NCBI GenBank assembly: GCA_034687125.1 | Contig: JAQGBZ010000227.1 | Location: 37,198-101,197, forward strand | Source of the DNA: Neelides folsomi | Taxonomy: Eukaryota > Arthropoda > Collembola > Neelipleona > Neelidae | Length of the DNA stretch: 64,000 bases | Direction: 5' to 3' | The notes under the pieces: generated by a model | Told to the model about the DNA's origin: nothing | Seen by the model: only the letters and a program-made list of their open reading frames with translations | Databases searched by the model: none | Shown here: positions 40,353-53,585 of the stretch, one piece after another | Layout of the letters: every line of letters begins with the position of its first letter | Position numbering within the stretch: the first letter of the stretch is position 1 | Made by a program: the position numbers and the translations under genes

Positions 40353-42175
40353 TTAGTAAGCACAAACTCGACCATCTTCAGAAATGTGGAGTTTGATCCA
40401 AGGCAAAAACTCTATAAAATATAAACAAATTATGTTTAATTCAAATTAAATAATCTGGCTTAAATATTTAACTGTCGCTTTTCTTAATTTGAAAAGATTT
40501 TTTTAATTTTGTATGTATGGTACATATAAATTATATATGCAAAGTTACCGTTAATCCTCGTAAAAACTCCAACTCCTTTAGGTCTTCCGTAGCAAGCTGT
40601 CCAAGAGTCAACTCCAACTTGGATTTTTTTCTCGCCAATTGAAACCAGTAATGGTCCACCGGCGTCTCCCTAAAATTACCCATTCAAAAGTTGCAACAAT
40701 TATACAATAAAAGTTTAAACTTTAATTAAAATTACCGGGCAATCATATAAAGTGTGGAGATTTGAGGAGGAATTTCCCTTTGGCGGCTCCTCCATTTTGG
40801 TGCACATTAAGGAATCAGGCATATTTGACCATTCGGTGGAATAATCATATTTTTTGCATTCACCACGGTCAATAATAACAGATTGCAATTCACTTCGTTT
40901 TTCTGGGGCCAAAATTCCATCTAAAACAGAAACACATAATTTTAAATTTTTTAAATAATTGTTTTTGTCTATGTTTTAATGGTGAAATTAGTAAGTGAAG
41001 AAAACTTGAAATTACCATAATCTTTGAACCTCCAAAAGAGCGAAGAAGCATTTCTTCCCTCATAAAAGGAATCGGATTCTGTTGGGAGACAAACCGGGCC
41101 GACTCCTCCTTTATTACCAAAAGTTGGAACTGGCCCTTGAAGTCTCAATAAAGCAATGTTGTAATCTACACCAAAACCACAAAATTTATATAGGTATTTT
41201 ACTTATATGATTATGTTGTTAATTGTTAATTAAAAATATAAATTGTTAATTTCATACCCAAATGCTTATCAGAATACTTTGGATGGATAATAACGCGATG
41301 GACTTTTTTCCTAAATAGAAACTTGTCGTTTAATTTTCCTTCATCCCCTTCCTCTTCGTTCTTAATTTTCCTTTTGAGTAAATGCGCCTTTGGCCATGAA
41401 CCAATTAAGACTTCTACGCCGCTTGAAACGCTCCTGTTAATATTAAAAAGTTAGGAGATTTAATAGCTTTATTCTTACAATTAAATAATATCCACGTACA
41501 TGTAACAAGTGCATTAAATTGTATTAACTCATGTAGATGCCTTAATGCATTTAATATTAAAAGGTAATTAATTGCGTATTTATAAATTTGTTGATTTGTT
41601 CAACCCGTCAACACATGAAGCCGCCGTGAGAACATAACGATCGTTCACAAGGGAACCTCCACAATAAGCATAGGACATTCCAGGAGAAACAATGCTCACA
41701 GACCAAGGATATTCTGTGACTCTTTTTAAACCTTCATCGGCCCAAATGTCCGTTTCTTCGCTTTCGGTCCATTCCCCACAACCTTTTAAATTAGAAATTC
41801 ATAATTAGTTAATTAATCATTTACATAGTTGTACAAGCATAGTTGTATATTCATAGTTTTACTAATAATTAGTTTTAAATGGGAAACTTACGACAATCAA
41901 TTGTGTTGTTTGTATTATTCCTTATTGAATGCCACCATTGGAGATTGTCCGGAACGTCTTCATCAAGCAAGGGAACTTTGCCTGATAAAACGGCTCGAAG
42001 TTGGCGCCCATAAGGAAGAGACAAAGATTTCTAAATCACAAAAAAACAATTTCAATTATAAAATTTCTTAAGAAAATGAAATGTTTGAGTTTACGTCAAA
42101 GGGCGATTTGAAAGCAAAGGAAAATAAGAAAAGGTTTGCGTGTAGAAACAATGGAAAAAGAGATTTAAATCCCAT
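40353..42175 (-). CDS. secreted serine protease homolog (trypsin fold, catalytic His and Ser lost)
   Basis: Exons in transcript order: 42175-42095, 42030-41892, 41782-41605, 41433-41258, 41165-41016, 40920-40736, 40669-40549, 40411-40353. Phases all agree, giving 362 residues. Residues 1-23 are a signal peptide (MGFKSLFPLFLHANLFLF). The S1 fold is clear: EYPWSVSIV, YCGGSLVNDRYVLTAASC, DYNIALLRL, VCLPTE, GDAGGPLL, GVGVFTRI. The histidine of the usual LTAAHC is Ser129 and the serine of GDSGGP is Ala306; Asp192 is kept. It cannot work as a normal protease. Such homologs act as cofactors or binding proteins in arthropod proteolytic cascades (family knowledge). No clip domain is seen. The segment between strands holds a charged insert (KRKIKNEEEGDEGK). 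It lies on the same strand as, and upstream of, the silk-like gene. Confidence 0.9.
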
Positions 42176-44110
42176 TTTTCAAAGTTTGTTAAACAAAAAT
42201 GAATTGAATGGTTTGAATTGAATTTGGGAAACCTTTTATTGGAAAATGATCTAACGGATGATTTTGTATACAGTTAATCTTTTCAAATTGATTCAACATA
42301 TGTCATTGATAGGTAAATTTTAATTAAGTTCATTGTTTTTTAGAATTTTGAATAAAAAGTGGATTATTTCTACTATTATTCTTTTAAGTTGCCATTTGGG
42401 TGATCATTCAAGCTCTATTTATTCATATTTACAATTCAATACAACTTCTAAAACTCTTAGTTTGGAATAAAAGTGTTAAAGGTGTAGAATCATGAGATGA
42501 ATAAAAGATTTTAATGAAACAAAGCAATTATTCAAATTTTGACGATTTCATTATTCCATTACTTTTTTTCCAAATTGCACCCATATTCCAGTTCCAATAT
42601 GTTCTTCATTTGATATCGTCAAATACATACAAATTATACAATATACATCATTTACATACACATATGTAATTGACAAATGATGTAAAAGATAAACGGTTAT
42701 TTTATTAATTCTCGTTAAATAATTTTTATTAATAATTCATTGATCCATTGGCTTTTCATCCTTCAGTTGAATGACTCTTGAATTTAATTGTCTGAATTAA
42801 AGGAAGCCAAATAGGAAGTCGAATTATTTAACCTAATTAATTCCCTACTCCAATTGTGTATATTTTATAGCACACACGTCAAATAACGATTTAAAGTTTA
42901 AATGTCAATGTGATGAATATGATAAAATGTATAATATTATGTACTTACATTATGAAAATTATAAAATCTTCTGAAATTCTAACTTATTTGATCAAAGTTA
43001 ATTATAAGATTTCGCCAATTATTGGTGAAAATGGAATGGAATATATAATGAGTGACGCTCGAAAGCCAAGGAACTGACATGTGAGAGGAAATTATTGTTA
43101 ATAGCAGACATACGTAGAGTATGTTAAATGTCTCGGCATTCAATAGTCGTAAGGTATTTCTATTAAAACAGTGTTTATTCAATCCATGTGCAATTAAATT
43201 GGTTTCGTTTAAATGTTAGTAAATAAAGGAAATGACTGACTGACCGAATGACCTCAGTAATTTGATGCTTAAACTTTTAAACTATTTAACTCAATTTAAA
43301 ATTTATGTTGCTAACCAACTGTGCTAATATATTATTGCATTATTTATTAATGCATATATAAAATATATTTTCTTATATCAGTATAGGTATTATGTGTTGT
43401 AAAACTACATTAGACCATGTTACATATAACGTTATAACATGCTTTAACATAATACATAATAGAATATAATAATATAATTTACATACAAGTATATATGTAA
43501 TTTATTAACTACTAATGAATGATGAATAATAATAATTTAATAATTATAAGCTATCAGCCATTAAATTTTTAATATTCTATACTAATATATGAGTGACTAA
43601 GATACCATCCACTTAAATATAGCGGCAATACATTAAAGTTTCAATGTGAAAGGGAAAGTACAAAACATGTGTTAAAAAGTTAAAAACTAACATTTAATGA
43701 TTATTTAATTACTGTCAAAAAACTTTTACACTGATATTATTATATAATTGTAATTGTAAATAAGTATTAAATGAATATAAAGTTTATACTGTTCTGAATA
43801 TATGAGAATAATTAGGTTTTAAAATTGTGTTAATGCTTTATCAAATTCAATTTTAGACTCTCTTTAAGATTTCCAATCAATTAATGAGTGTTAATTAAGA
43901 AGACGGAGGAACTTTCACAAGTGAGAATTTCTTTAAGTTCTTTCAATATAGACTCAACAAGTCCTTTGCAATACATTACTTTATATAATTGGTTTATCTT
44001 TTATGGAAAATTTTGGAAAAATGTGATTGTAATATTTATTAAAAATATTGCGTCAGCAATATTTAATTTTGGTAAGATTTTATTTTTTCTAAAATTTGTT
44101 TTATTTGCAG
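42176..44110. other. intergenic, no gene seen apart from a possible 5' leader
   Basis: AT-rich sequence. The upstream part of the decarboxylase gene probably lies in the last 200 bp: an AAAAAT|GTGATT donor near 44020 could supply the first two bases of its start codon. Nothing else is supported. Confidence 0.4.
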
Positions 44111-47100
44111 GAATCAGCAACTTCTCACCGGGAACTTGTTTCTTTCGATCTTAATAATATCTCTCAAAGGTAAAATGATAATGCTAATAGAAATAACTTT
44201 TAAAACCTTTTAAACAATTCCTATAATTTTACAATTCCATGTTTATTTAATTATAATAATTAACTTTTGCAGTTGGTGTTTTGGGAGTTGTCGAAAAAGC
44301 TCGTAAGTTTATATTTAATTAAAAGCATTGAATTCAGTTTTAGTTTTATTTTATTCCTTGTTTTTAGCGCCAATTCCACCTACTCCAAAATATGAAGATA
44401 ATTGGGTTTCAATCCCAATTAAGAAATATCACGATGAATTTTTCGATCGACTTTTCAAAATGCTTCTCGAAAAGGGCATTTTTTTCAATTCAAAAGTAAA
44501 AAGTTAAAATATTTTAGTAACACACTCTAGTACAGGAATAAAGGATTTCTATAAATTAATTAATTGTTCAAGAAAGTTTCTCCTGGCTTAATATTTTTTT
44601 AACTATTTTCATAGGCCGAACGTGAAAAATCTCCTTTTAATTTCAAAAAACCTGAAGATCTTTTAAAAATACTTGAGAAAGAAATGAGATTGGGGAAAAA
44701 ACCAGCAAGTCAAAGTGATCTCCTGAAAACAATTGAAAAAATGATTGACTTAACGCCTCACGTTTCACATCCATTTTACTTGCATCGGAGAGTTGCAGGG
44801 TTGGAAATTAAAATTAACATTTAAAAAATATTAGATAATTACTAATATATTGAATTTAATAAATAACAGGATTGACCCTTACGGAATGATGGGCGATTGG
44901 ATCGTATCCGTTATGCATGGAGTTATGTTGAATTATCTTTTCTCTCCCGTTTACACACTCACTGAATATGAAATTTACCAAAACGTTCGTGATCTCGTTG
45001 GATATCCGTCAGATGGAGGGGATGGGATAGGTTTGCCAAGTCAGGGACATTCTAACAGCTACGCAATTCAACTCGCACTGCAAAATCAATTCGCTAGATT
45101 TAAACAAGAAGGAATTTATGGAGTTAAATTCGCCATTTTTGTCTCTAAAGCTGCTCATTTTACAACTGAGAAATGGGCAGCTTTTGAAGGTAATTTAAAT
45201 ATTTATAATTCTATTAAAAAATAATTATTTTTATTAAACTATTTTATACTAATAATTGAATATTTGCTTTGTAATATTTCCATTATATTTTTTTACATTT
45301 TTGATTCACTTTCATATTATGTGATTTAAATAGTCATAATGTTTAATAGTGCAAAATTTTAACTTGAAAGATCTTGTAAGTTTAATTTAAATTATGATTT
45401 TACAGGTATTGGTACAGGCTCGGTAATTCGAGTTGATACGGGCATTAAAGGCAGAATGTGTCCATTAGCACTAAAATACGCGGTTATGAGAGCAAAACAA
45501 AATGGAACGATTCCTTTGATCATCATAGCAACTGCGGGAACACCAGTTTTGGGTTCAATTGATCCACTCGATGCGATCGGAAAAGTTGCAAAGGAATTTG
45601 GCATTTGGTATCACGTGGATGGACATTGCGGCGGAGCTTTAATGCTTAGCGATAAATACCGCGAGAAGCTCAAAGGAGTTGAGAAGTAAATAAGTAATTT
45701 AATTAATCAGATATAATTATAAAAATGACATTTTCTCAATTTATATAATTTTTAAAGGTCAGATTCATTCTCTTGGAGTCCTGATTGTCTTACATCAATG
45801 CCAATTTCTTCCAATGTCCTTGTGACCAAACAACATGGAATTCTTCAAAAAACATTTGGTCTTGGTTATGGAATGTTTTACAACACGACTGCCCTTTACA
45901 ATCGCAAAATTGATGAGGGAGATCGAACGCTTCAAACAAGTCGTAGAGCTGATTTATTCAAAATTTGGCTCGCTTGGAAAGCTAAAGTATAAAAATAATA
46001 TACAATTTTATTCATTTTTAAAAAATAAAACAATTATTGTATACATATGTTATATCTGTTTATAATAAGTACATATATTAAAATAATTGAATAAATTGTT
46101 TATTTTTTATAGGGCAAAAAGGGATTAGCTAATCATATTGATTACATTTACGAAAATTTACAATTTATGATCAAAGATATAACCAAACGGTCTAAATTTG
46201 TTCTCATTCTTTGTGAATATGATACTCCATTTATATCATTTTATTATATCCCTTCATCTTTGATGAAAGATGATGATGCGACGAATCCTTCATTCAAAAC
46301 GAATATGGATGTGGTAAAATTAATTTACAGTCATTTCCTATAAAAATATATCTTATAACTTATAACATACTTATTTTATGTAAATTAACTGTAAAATTTT
46401 TAATTAATATATGTATATCATTATAATTATTTAGTTCACAGATAAGCTTCAACAAAAATTACTTAAATTGGGTTTAATGCAAATTGGAATTTCCTCCTCA
46501 AAAGTTTTGCCATTCCCGAACAAAAACACAACACCAAATTTCTTTACAATCAATTTGAGCAATTCTGCTTTAACCAAAGAAGATCTCGTTTACATCGCCG
46601 ATAAAATTGAAGAAATCGGAGAAAATTTGGATATCAAAGACAAAGGAAAAATTAAAATTCCGGATCCTCCCAAGAAATATCCCGATTTTGTTACAGCCCC
46701 AATTGCTGATCAACACAAAAAACTCTTCACAAACACTTTCAAATTATTAAGAGAATCCGGACTTTATTTCGCAGAAAAACGAAAAGAACCGCCAATTTTA
46801 TTTTCAAGACCCAAAGAACTTAAAGGCAAAATGGATTTCCATCTTGGGAACGATTCTTTGGGTGAAGATAAAATATTCGACTTGTTGAAAAATACAATAA
46901 AATATCAAGCCCATCAAACACATCCATTTTGGTTGCCAACTGCCGGGTTGAGTTCGGGAGCTGAGCCATACACAATGGCTGCTGACATCGTTTCCTCAAC
47001 GTTGACTTCTACATTGATTACTTATGAAGATTCCCCGGTTTTCACTTTGGTTGAAAATGAAGTTGTCCGAGCTGTTCATGAAATGATTCATTATCCCAAA

Positions 47101-48740
47101 AACGCCGATGGATTTGTGACAACTGGAGGATCTTTGGGGAATATTCATTCTATGGTTTTGGCCCGGAATAAGAAATTCCCACATTTGGCTAAAGAAGGAT
47201 TGGATAAAAAAGTAAATGGAAAAAAATTGGCGGTTTTTATATCAAAAGATGCTCATTATTCTTTGTTCAAAGCAGCATATTTTACAGGTTTAATAAAAAT
47301 AAATTTTTCATATATAAATTTTTAAAGATGTTTATTATAGCAATAACTGATTTTAATAAAATGTTTTTTTAAACTAAATAGCTGATATGATAATAATCTT
47401 ATTTTTTATTTATTAGGAATTGGGAAAGACAATTGCTTTTTAGTTGAAACTGATCAAATAGGAAGAATGACTCCACTGTCACTCAAGGAATTGGTCAAAA
47501 AATCAATTAAGGATGGATTTATTCCTTATTATGTTGCTGCCACATCTGGTAATTTAATAAATACGATAATTAATAACTCTTTTGTGTATTATTGTGCTTA
47601 ATTTATAATATGTAAATAACATCAAATAGGAACATCAACATTTGGAGAAATGGACCCACTCGACGAAATTGCTGAGATTTGTAAAGAATTTGATCTTTGG
47701 CTTCACATAGACGGAGCTTTTGGAGGTTCTGTAATCTTTTCTGTAGCAGAAGCGGGAATTCTTAACGGGATTGAAAAGTAACAAGAATATTTTATAAATT
47801 ATTCATATTCTTTAATTTTCTTAGTAAATGAAGAATAGTTTTTGATGTTTAAAATGTTTTAAATTTTAGATCTGATTCCTTCCTGTTTAATCCTACAAAA
47901 ATGCTTGGAGCTTCATTCACCATCAGTGTGTTTGTCACAAGGCACGAAAATCTGCTTTCAAAAAGTTTTGGCCTTAAAAACATCATGGATTTCGATATTA
48001 AAAACGAGGTTTCTACTTTATACAATCGGGATTTTGACAATGGGGACAAACATTTACAAACAAATAGAAGGGCTGACATGTTCAAATTTTGGCTTTTGTG
48101 GAAAGCAAAGGTAATATAACAACAATACTATACCTTATGTAATGTTTTTATAAAATAGTTAAAGAATTATATACGCAAGGTATACATTTTAATGTTTTAA
48201 AATATCAAAATTGATGTATGGTTTAACTATTGTAAAAAAGGGAACTGAAGGACTTGGGAAACATATTGACCGTGGTTTTGAAAATTCCAATTTTGCTCAA
48301 GAGTTCATCATGCAACAGCCAAATTTTGAAATGATCCTACCGAGATTCTTCATGACAAATGTGTGCTTTTACTACATTCCAGAAAGGCTTCAGGACATGG
48401 ATCGACATTCACCAGAGTTCAGAAATGAAATGCTGGATGTAATCATGTTATATAAAATATGTTGCTTTTAATTGAGAAATTATGAATACGCATAATATAT
48501 GTATATATTTCCTTATATTATTGTATTTATAACTATAACCATATGAGAATATGTTTATTTGCTTAGGTGAGTATTGCAATCCAGACTCAATTATTCCAAG
48601 CTGGGATTACCTTTATTGTGATCCAATTTGAAGATGAATCAGCTTTGTTTCTCAAATTCATTTTCTCAAACAGCGGGATCCAAAAAGCTGATATTGAGTT
48701 TTTAGTGAAGTACATCGCCTTCATTGCCAAAGATCTCTAA
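44111..48740 (+). CDS. secreted tandem-fused group II PLP decarboxylase; first domain lacks the PLP lysine
   Basis: Exons: 44111-44169, 44273-44302, 44368-44495, 44615-44799, 44870-45189, 45406-45685, 45758-45986, 46113-46313, 46435-47287, 47417-47548, 47630-47777, 47870-48110, 48241-48438, 48567-48740. Phases agree throughout. With two further bases for a split ATG the sum is 3180 nt (1059 residues). Residues 1-25 are hydrophobic (NQQLLTGNLFLSILIIS), a signal peptide or anchor. Domain 1 (about 30-510) and domain 2 (about 530-1059) each show the GAD/CSAD-type order: S-x-x-AH-F/Y, T-A/S-GT, DPLD, HVDGHCGG or HIDGAFGG, the lysine loop, and LQT(S/N)RRAD-F-K. In domain 1 the lysine loop is SWSPDCL, with Cys345 at the lysine position; in domain 2 it is FNPTKML, with Lys866. 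Exon 46435-47287 joins the end of domain 1 to domain 2 without a stop, so this is a fusion, not two genes. Substrate unknown. The start codon is inferred. Confidence 0.85.
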
Positions 48741-48750
48741 ATTCAAGTGA

Positions 48751-48760
48751 AATAAATAAA
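48751..48760 (+). terminator. polyadenylation signal of the decarboxylase gene
   Basis: Two overlapping AATAAA hexamers lie 11 to 20 bp after the stop codon. Confidence 0.6.
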
Positions 48761-49173
48761 GATCATTCATTTAATTCGAATGCATATGTTATATAACTTA
48801 TATATTAAATAAATAATAACAATCCATCCATACATTACAATATGCATTTATATCACCAATATTTAACGTAGTTTATACACTGATATTAATAAGTTCATCG
48901 ATTTTATAATAATTTATTAGATCATTGTAGTATTGCACGATTAAAGATAATATCATTAATCATTATAATATGTTATATTGTTATATAATATTCTTAATAG
49001 ACAAGTAGCTTAATATTATTTACAATTTCTATTTTGTACATTTTTATTTTATTAAATTTATATCTAACCCAACCCAATTAATTTCTATACAATATTCTTA
49101 GAATCTCAAGCTATTTATAATTCATTGACTCCATTCTATGTGTTTTTCATTAATAGATAACGTTTAACTTAAC

Positions 49174-49291
49174 TATACTTTATTCCACCAACAAAAGTGC
49201 TGAGTTCGCGGAAAATATTTACATGCATTTCTATAGGGAATTTTTTCTGGGAACTTTGAACTCAACACCTTTGTTGGTGGAATAAAGTATA
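49174..49291. repeat. foldback element (MITE-like)
   Basis: A perfect-ended palindrome, TATACTTTATTCCACCAACA to its reverse complement, has arms of about 37 bp and a loop of roughly 45 bp. It lies in the gap between the decarboxylase and chitin-binding genes. No transposase is seen. Confidence 0.8.
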
Positions 49292-49597
49292 ATAGGCTCG
49301 GTTGCTTCAATAGAATTTCCTTATTGTGTCATGTGAAATTAAAAATAAAAAATCTTTGTTTTTTTATTTGATAACAAAAAATTAGCAGAAATATTGTTAG
49401 AATCTAAACTCTTTATTTCAAATATGTGTATTAAAATGAATATAATCTTATCGCGAGATTAAAGAATTACAATTAAAGAATTGTAAATTTATTATTTAAA
49501 ATTTGATTAAAAGATTGAATTTGTATTAAAGGAAGAATTGTGGATTATCGTTAACCAGCTAAATATTTTTTAAATTAAAGTAAATCAGTATTTAAAA

Positions 49598-50024
49598 ATG
49601 TTTTCTGCTGTATCTTTATCTCTCCTTGTTGCAGCATTTGCTGGGTTCAGCGGAGCAGGTAAAGAGCATTTTTCGCAAAAAATTGGAAATATTGTTTCAA
49701 TTTCAATTTATTTTTTGCTTTAATGACTTAATTTTTAGATTTTGACGTCCATCAACACAACTGGTGCGGTCGTGTTGATGGAAATTATGTCAGTACAAAT
49801 GACTGCAGTAATTTGTCAATCCAAGTACAGATCCAGAAGACTGTGGTAAAAAAATATTCCAAAATTAACCAAATTTATTAAAAAAAATTCCGTGTTGAAG
49901 AATATAACACAAACAATATATTAAATTTGGAATTATAGAAACTTTCATTGTTTGCTATAATGGAAGAACTTATATAATAGCCCTGGTGGACATTATTTTG
50001 ATGAGAATGGAAATGATCGACGGG
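49598..50024 (+). pseudogene. chitin-binding (CBM14/peritrophin-A) secreted protein, decayed
   Basis: Exon 49598-49658 encodes a clear signal peptide (MFSAVSLSLLVAAFAGFSGA) with a good donor. The next block from 49739 continues in phase with WCGRVDGNYVSTNDC. A third block at about 49942-50024 reads FIVCYNGRTYI then, after a frame change, SPGGHYFDENGN. Together these give the CBM14 order C, DG-Y, DC, FI-C-NG, P-G-FD. The domain cannot be read in one frame and its last cysteines are not found. It may also be a poorly modelled small gene. Confidence 0.55.
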
Positions 50025-51045
50025 GTATAATTCTTTTAAAATAATTTCTTTCATGAATATCTGCCTTTAAAATTGCAAAAAATATAACAATTTATTTACT
50101 TTTCAAGGGGTTATATTTTGGGCAAAAGAAACTATTCAGAACCTTACGTATCTAAATAAACATAAATCTCCATCCACAACATTGTTGATTTGATTTGATT
50201 TATTATTTCATTTTTATGTGGTATTTACAGAAATTTTAGTGATAAACGAGGCAGAACTTACCCATAAAAACTATGGTATTAAAAATGTGCATAAAACTTA
50301 AATTTTTTATGATTTAATAAAAGGTGATTGATTATATTTGTTTCTTTACTTTTATTTTATCTAAATAACGATTATTAGAGCTAAACACTTCGTTCTTATC
50401 ATTCAAAAGATTTGTTCCAACATATTTTAGCGATTTCAGTCCATAGTTATTGTTTGGTTTAAATGATGAGTTTATATTAGATTTTTTGTTTTATTTAGTT
50501 TAACGTTTTTAATGTCATATCATAATTTTATTTAAATCATTTTAGTCTAAAAGTAATTGTAGTAATTTATTTTAAGTAATATACATATATATTGTCGTCT
50601 TGTCGTATGTCATACATTGTTTCCTTGTTTGGGTTTTTTCACAACTTATGTGCCTACAACTAAATTGTAAACTGGTATAAGTATTTTTTTTTATCTAAAT
50701 CAAGTTTTATTGTATAAAATTTAAATTAAGAATAGTACATAAAAGACCATATACCAATACATAAGTGTACTTACGCATACACTTTCCCTGGTTAGTTTAT
50801 TAACCAACTTTTTTAATTCTTGTTGGCCTTGTGAAAGACAAAACAGAGATCTTTGCAAATTCAAGGTTTAAATAAAGGCTTTTATTCCTCCAATACCGAA
50901 TCCTTGCACTTATTTACTTTTAAATATCGGATGGATTAAAATAACTTTAAAACAAATATTAGTACATTTAATATTAAAGAAGTATAGACTATATTTACAG
51001 ATATATAATATTATATTTTAAATATATCGTAATCAAAATTGTGAA
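50025..51045. other. intergenic, no gene seen
   Basis: AT-rich sequence between the decayed chitin-binding gene and the GMC oxidoreductase start. Nothing recognisable. Confidence 0.5.
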
Positions 51046-53571
51046 ATGGATTTCAACTATTTAATTTTTAAATTATTCTACTTTATGGTTCCAATTTTTT
51101 TTTCCTTATCATGTTGGTTCAATTACTATACACAATATGTACAAGACATATTTATCAATTCGGATCCAGCATCGGAGCAGTACGATTTTATTGTTGGTAA
51201 TGTTTATTAAATTCTAATTAAATTTTGAAATAATTCAAATACGAAACTTCGATAGTTGGCGGCGGGTCTGCAGGGTGTGTTGTTGCAGCTCGACTTTCTA
51301 AAAACAGCCGTGTGCTTTTGATTGAGGCTGGTGGAGATCCAAACATTATGAGTTCAATTCCCGGGTTAACAGTCGATTTGCTTCATAACCCTGAAATTGA
51401 TCACATGTATCAAACTGTTCCACAAATGAATTCAAAAGGACTTATTGACAATGTATGCAATATTCACATATTCTGAGATAATTTACATATTGACAAAGAT
51501 GTCTGTACTCATACTCTATGTAAATTAACATGCAAATGTTAGCAATAAATCTCAAAAAGTCTGAATTTAAATATATTGTAAAATGTTTTGTAAGGTTAGC
51601 AAGTGGCCTCGAGGTTTTGGACTTGGTGGATCAAGTCAAATCAATTATATGGTTTATGTACGATCTCATCCCGCTGACTTTGATAATTGGGCAAATATAA
51701 CAAAAGAGCCTAATTGGAATTATGAAAATGTTGTGAAACTTTATAGGAAAAGCGCACACCATAATGAAAAATATAAGATTAATGGTTGTTATTCATTTTA
51801 AATGTAATTCAATAAAATTATAGTTTTTAAAACATTATTTGTGTTTCCAAATATTTTATCAGAGAAACATTATGGAAGCACGGGATATGAAAAATTGAAT
51901 ATTGAAGAAAGGAAATGGCGCCCGCTTTACAAATATTGGTCAGAAGCTGCACAGGAATTGGGATTTTCTGACATTGATGTTAATGGTCCACAGCGATCAG
52001 GTTTATAAAAAATATAATTAAGTTTCAAATCTCGTAAATTTATTTGTTATCATTTTAGCCGTTGGAATTGTTGATGGAACTCAAAAGGATGGGAAAAGAT
52101 ATGGAGTTTACACAGGATTTATAAAAAATTCAAAAATCGATAACCTAAGAATTGCAAAATATTCAAAAGCTTATAAAGTGACTATTATTCAATTTCGAAA
52201 AATATGAAATATATATTATGTCAATTCAATTATGTATTCAATTACATGTAAATGTTTTTTAGATTCAATTTGACAAGAATAATCGAGCAATTGGAATTTG
52301 GTTTGAACAATATGGGAAGAAAAAGTTTGTTAGAGCCACAAAAGAAATCATAATTTCTGCAGGATCAATTGATTCTCCTAAACTTCTCATGCTTTCTGGA
52401 ATAGGACCTAAAGAACATTTAAAATCAATGGGGGTTAGAAAAATAAAATTACAAATTTAACTTATCGACTTTTACTACCAATTGAATTGATAAACAACTT
52501 TATTAATTTAAATTATCTTTTAAGATTAAAGTCAAAGCAGATCTTCCAGTTGGTCAAAATTTGCAAGATCATCCATTTTCAATATATATGAACGTTATTA
52601 TCAATGAAACAATTTCATACATTTCTGAAAGAGATTTTGGAATTTCAACATTGACCGATTATTTTTTGAATGGCGAAGGTCCTTTAACTTCCCCATGTGG
52701 TCAATATGGACAATTATTTTACACGACCAAAGAAGCGTTAAAAGAAAACAATAATGTTGATTGGCCAGATATGCAAATATTTTTACTTGGAGTTGGAAAT
52801 TCTCTTACAAGCCCAGAATTTCTTTCGCGCGGTTTCAATTTGAAACTTGACGTTTTGAAGAAATTCCAACGCGAAACATTAGGAAAAGATGGTTTAATGG
52901 CAATTGTAATTGGAGGAAGGCCGAAATCAAGAGGATTTATCAATTTAAAAAGCAAAGATCCTAAAGAACATCCAATAATTGATCCAAAATATTTAGAAAA
53001 TCCCTATGATTTACGCGTTCTTGTCGATGCCCTTAAATTCATGACCAAAATGATTGAAACCACAAAAACATTTCAAAAATTAAATGCCCGCCTTTCGAAT
53101 GTTCATTTTCCCGGGTGTGAAGAATTTAAATTTAAAAGTGATGAATATTGGGAATGCTACGTGAGACATTTGACTTTTACAACTTATCATCCAGCAGGAA
53201 CATGCAAAATGGGATTAACTCAAGATAAATCATCAGTTGTGGATCCAAAGTTGCGGTAATTTTAAATATGCAATTTTATAATACACAATATACCATTTTT
53301 ACTTCTTTGAATAATTAATTACAATTAATGAATTTTTATGATTTTTAGTGTTCTTAGAACTAAAGGTCTTCGTGTGGCTGACGCTTCAATTATGCCACAT
53401 TTAGTTAATGGGAACACAAACGCAGCTACAATTATGATCGGCGAACAAGCGGCAAATTTCATCAGAGAACATTGGGCTCAACAACTCCAAGTGTCTCATT
53501 TGTTCTATCGCACATTCTTATCTAAATCTCACCATACAATGACATTTTTAGCAAATAATTATGTAATTTAA
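51046..53571 (+). CDS. GMC-family FAD oxidoreductase (glucose/choline dehydrogenase-like)
   Basis: Exons: 51046-51196, 51256-51452, 51595-51784, 51863-52000, 52059-52177, 52263-52433, 52525-53255, 53349-53571. Phases agree and the sum is 1920 nt, or 639 residues, close to the family norm. A hydrophobic N-terminus (about 7-27) is a signal or anchor. YDFIVVGGGSAG binds the FAD dinucleotide, followed by [11 protein letters not shown]. The GMC signature 1 is [17 protein letters not shown] and signature 2 is [16 protein letters not shown]. The catalytic histidine is His544 in [10 protein letters not shown] and the partner is Asn590 in NGNTNAATI. The fold uses FAD to oxidise an alcohol; the substrate cannot be told. 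Arthropods often have many of these, some used in cuticle, hormone or defence chemistry (family knowledge). Confidence 0.93.
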
Positions 53572-53579
53572 TTAATGAT

Positions 53580-53585
53580 AATAAA
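53580..53585 (+). terminator. polyadenylation signal of the GMC gene
   Basis: AATAAA 9 bp after the stop codon. Confidence 0.5.

Noticed and set aside
43888-44154. Open frame of 88 codons overlapping the decarboxylase start
   Set aside because: It reads through the acceptor at 44110 in another frame, has no recognisable domain, and conflicts with the phase-consistent exon chain.
46468-47325. Reading the long exon as the start of a second, separate decarboxylase gene
   Set aside because: The first third of this exon is the end of domain 1, and the frame is continuous with the exons on both sides.
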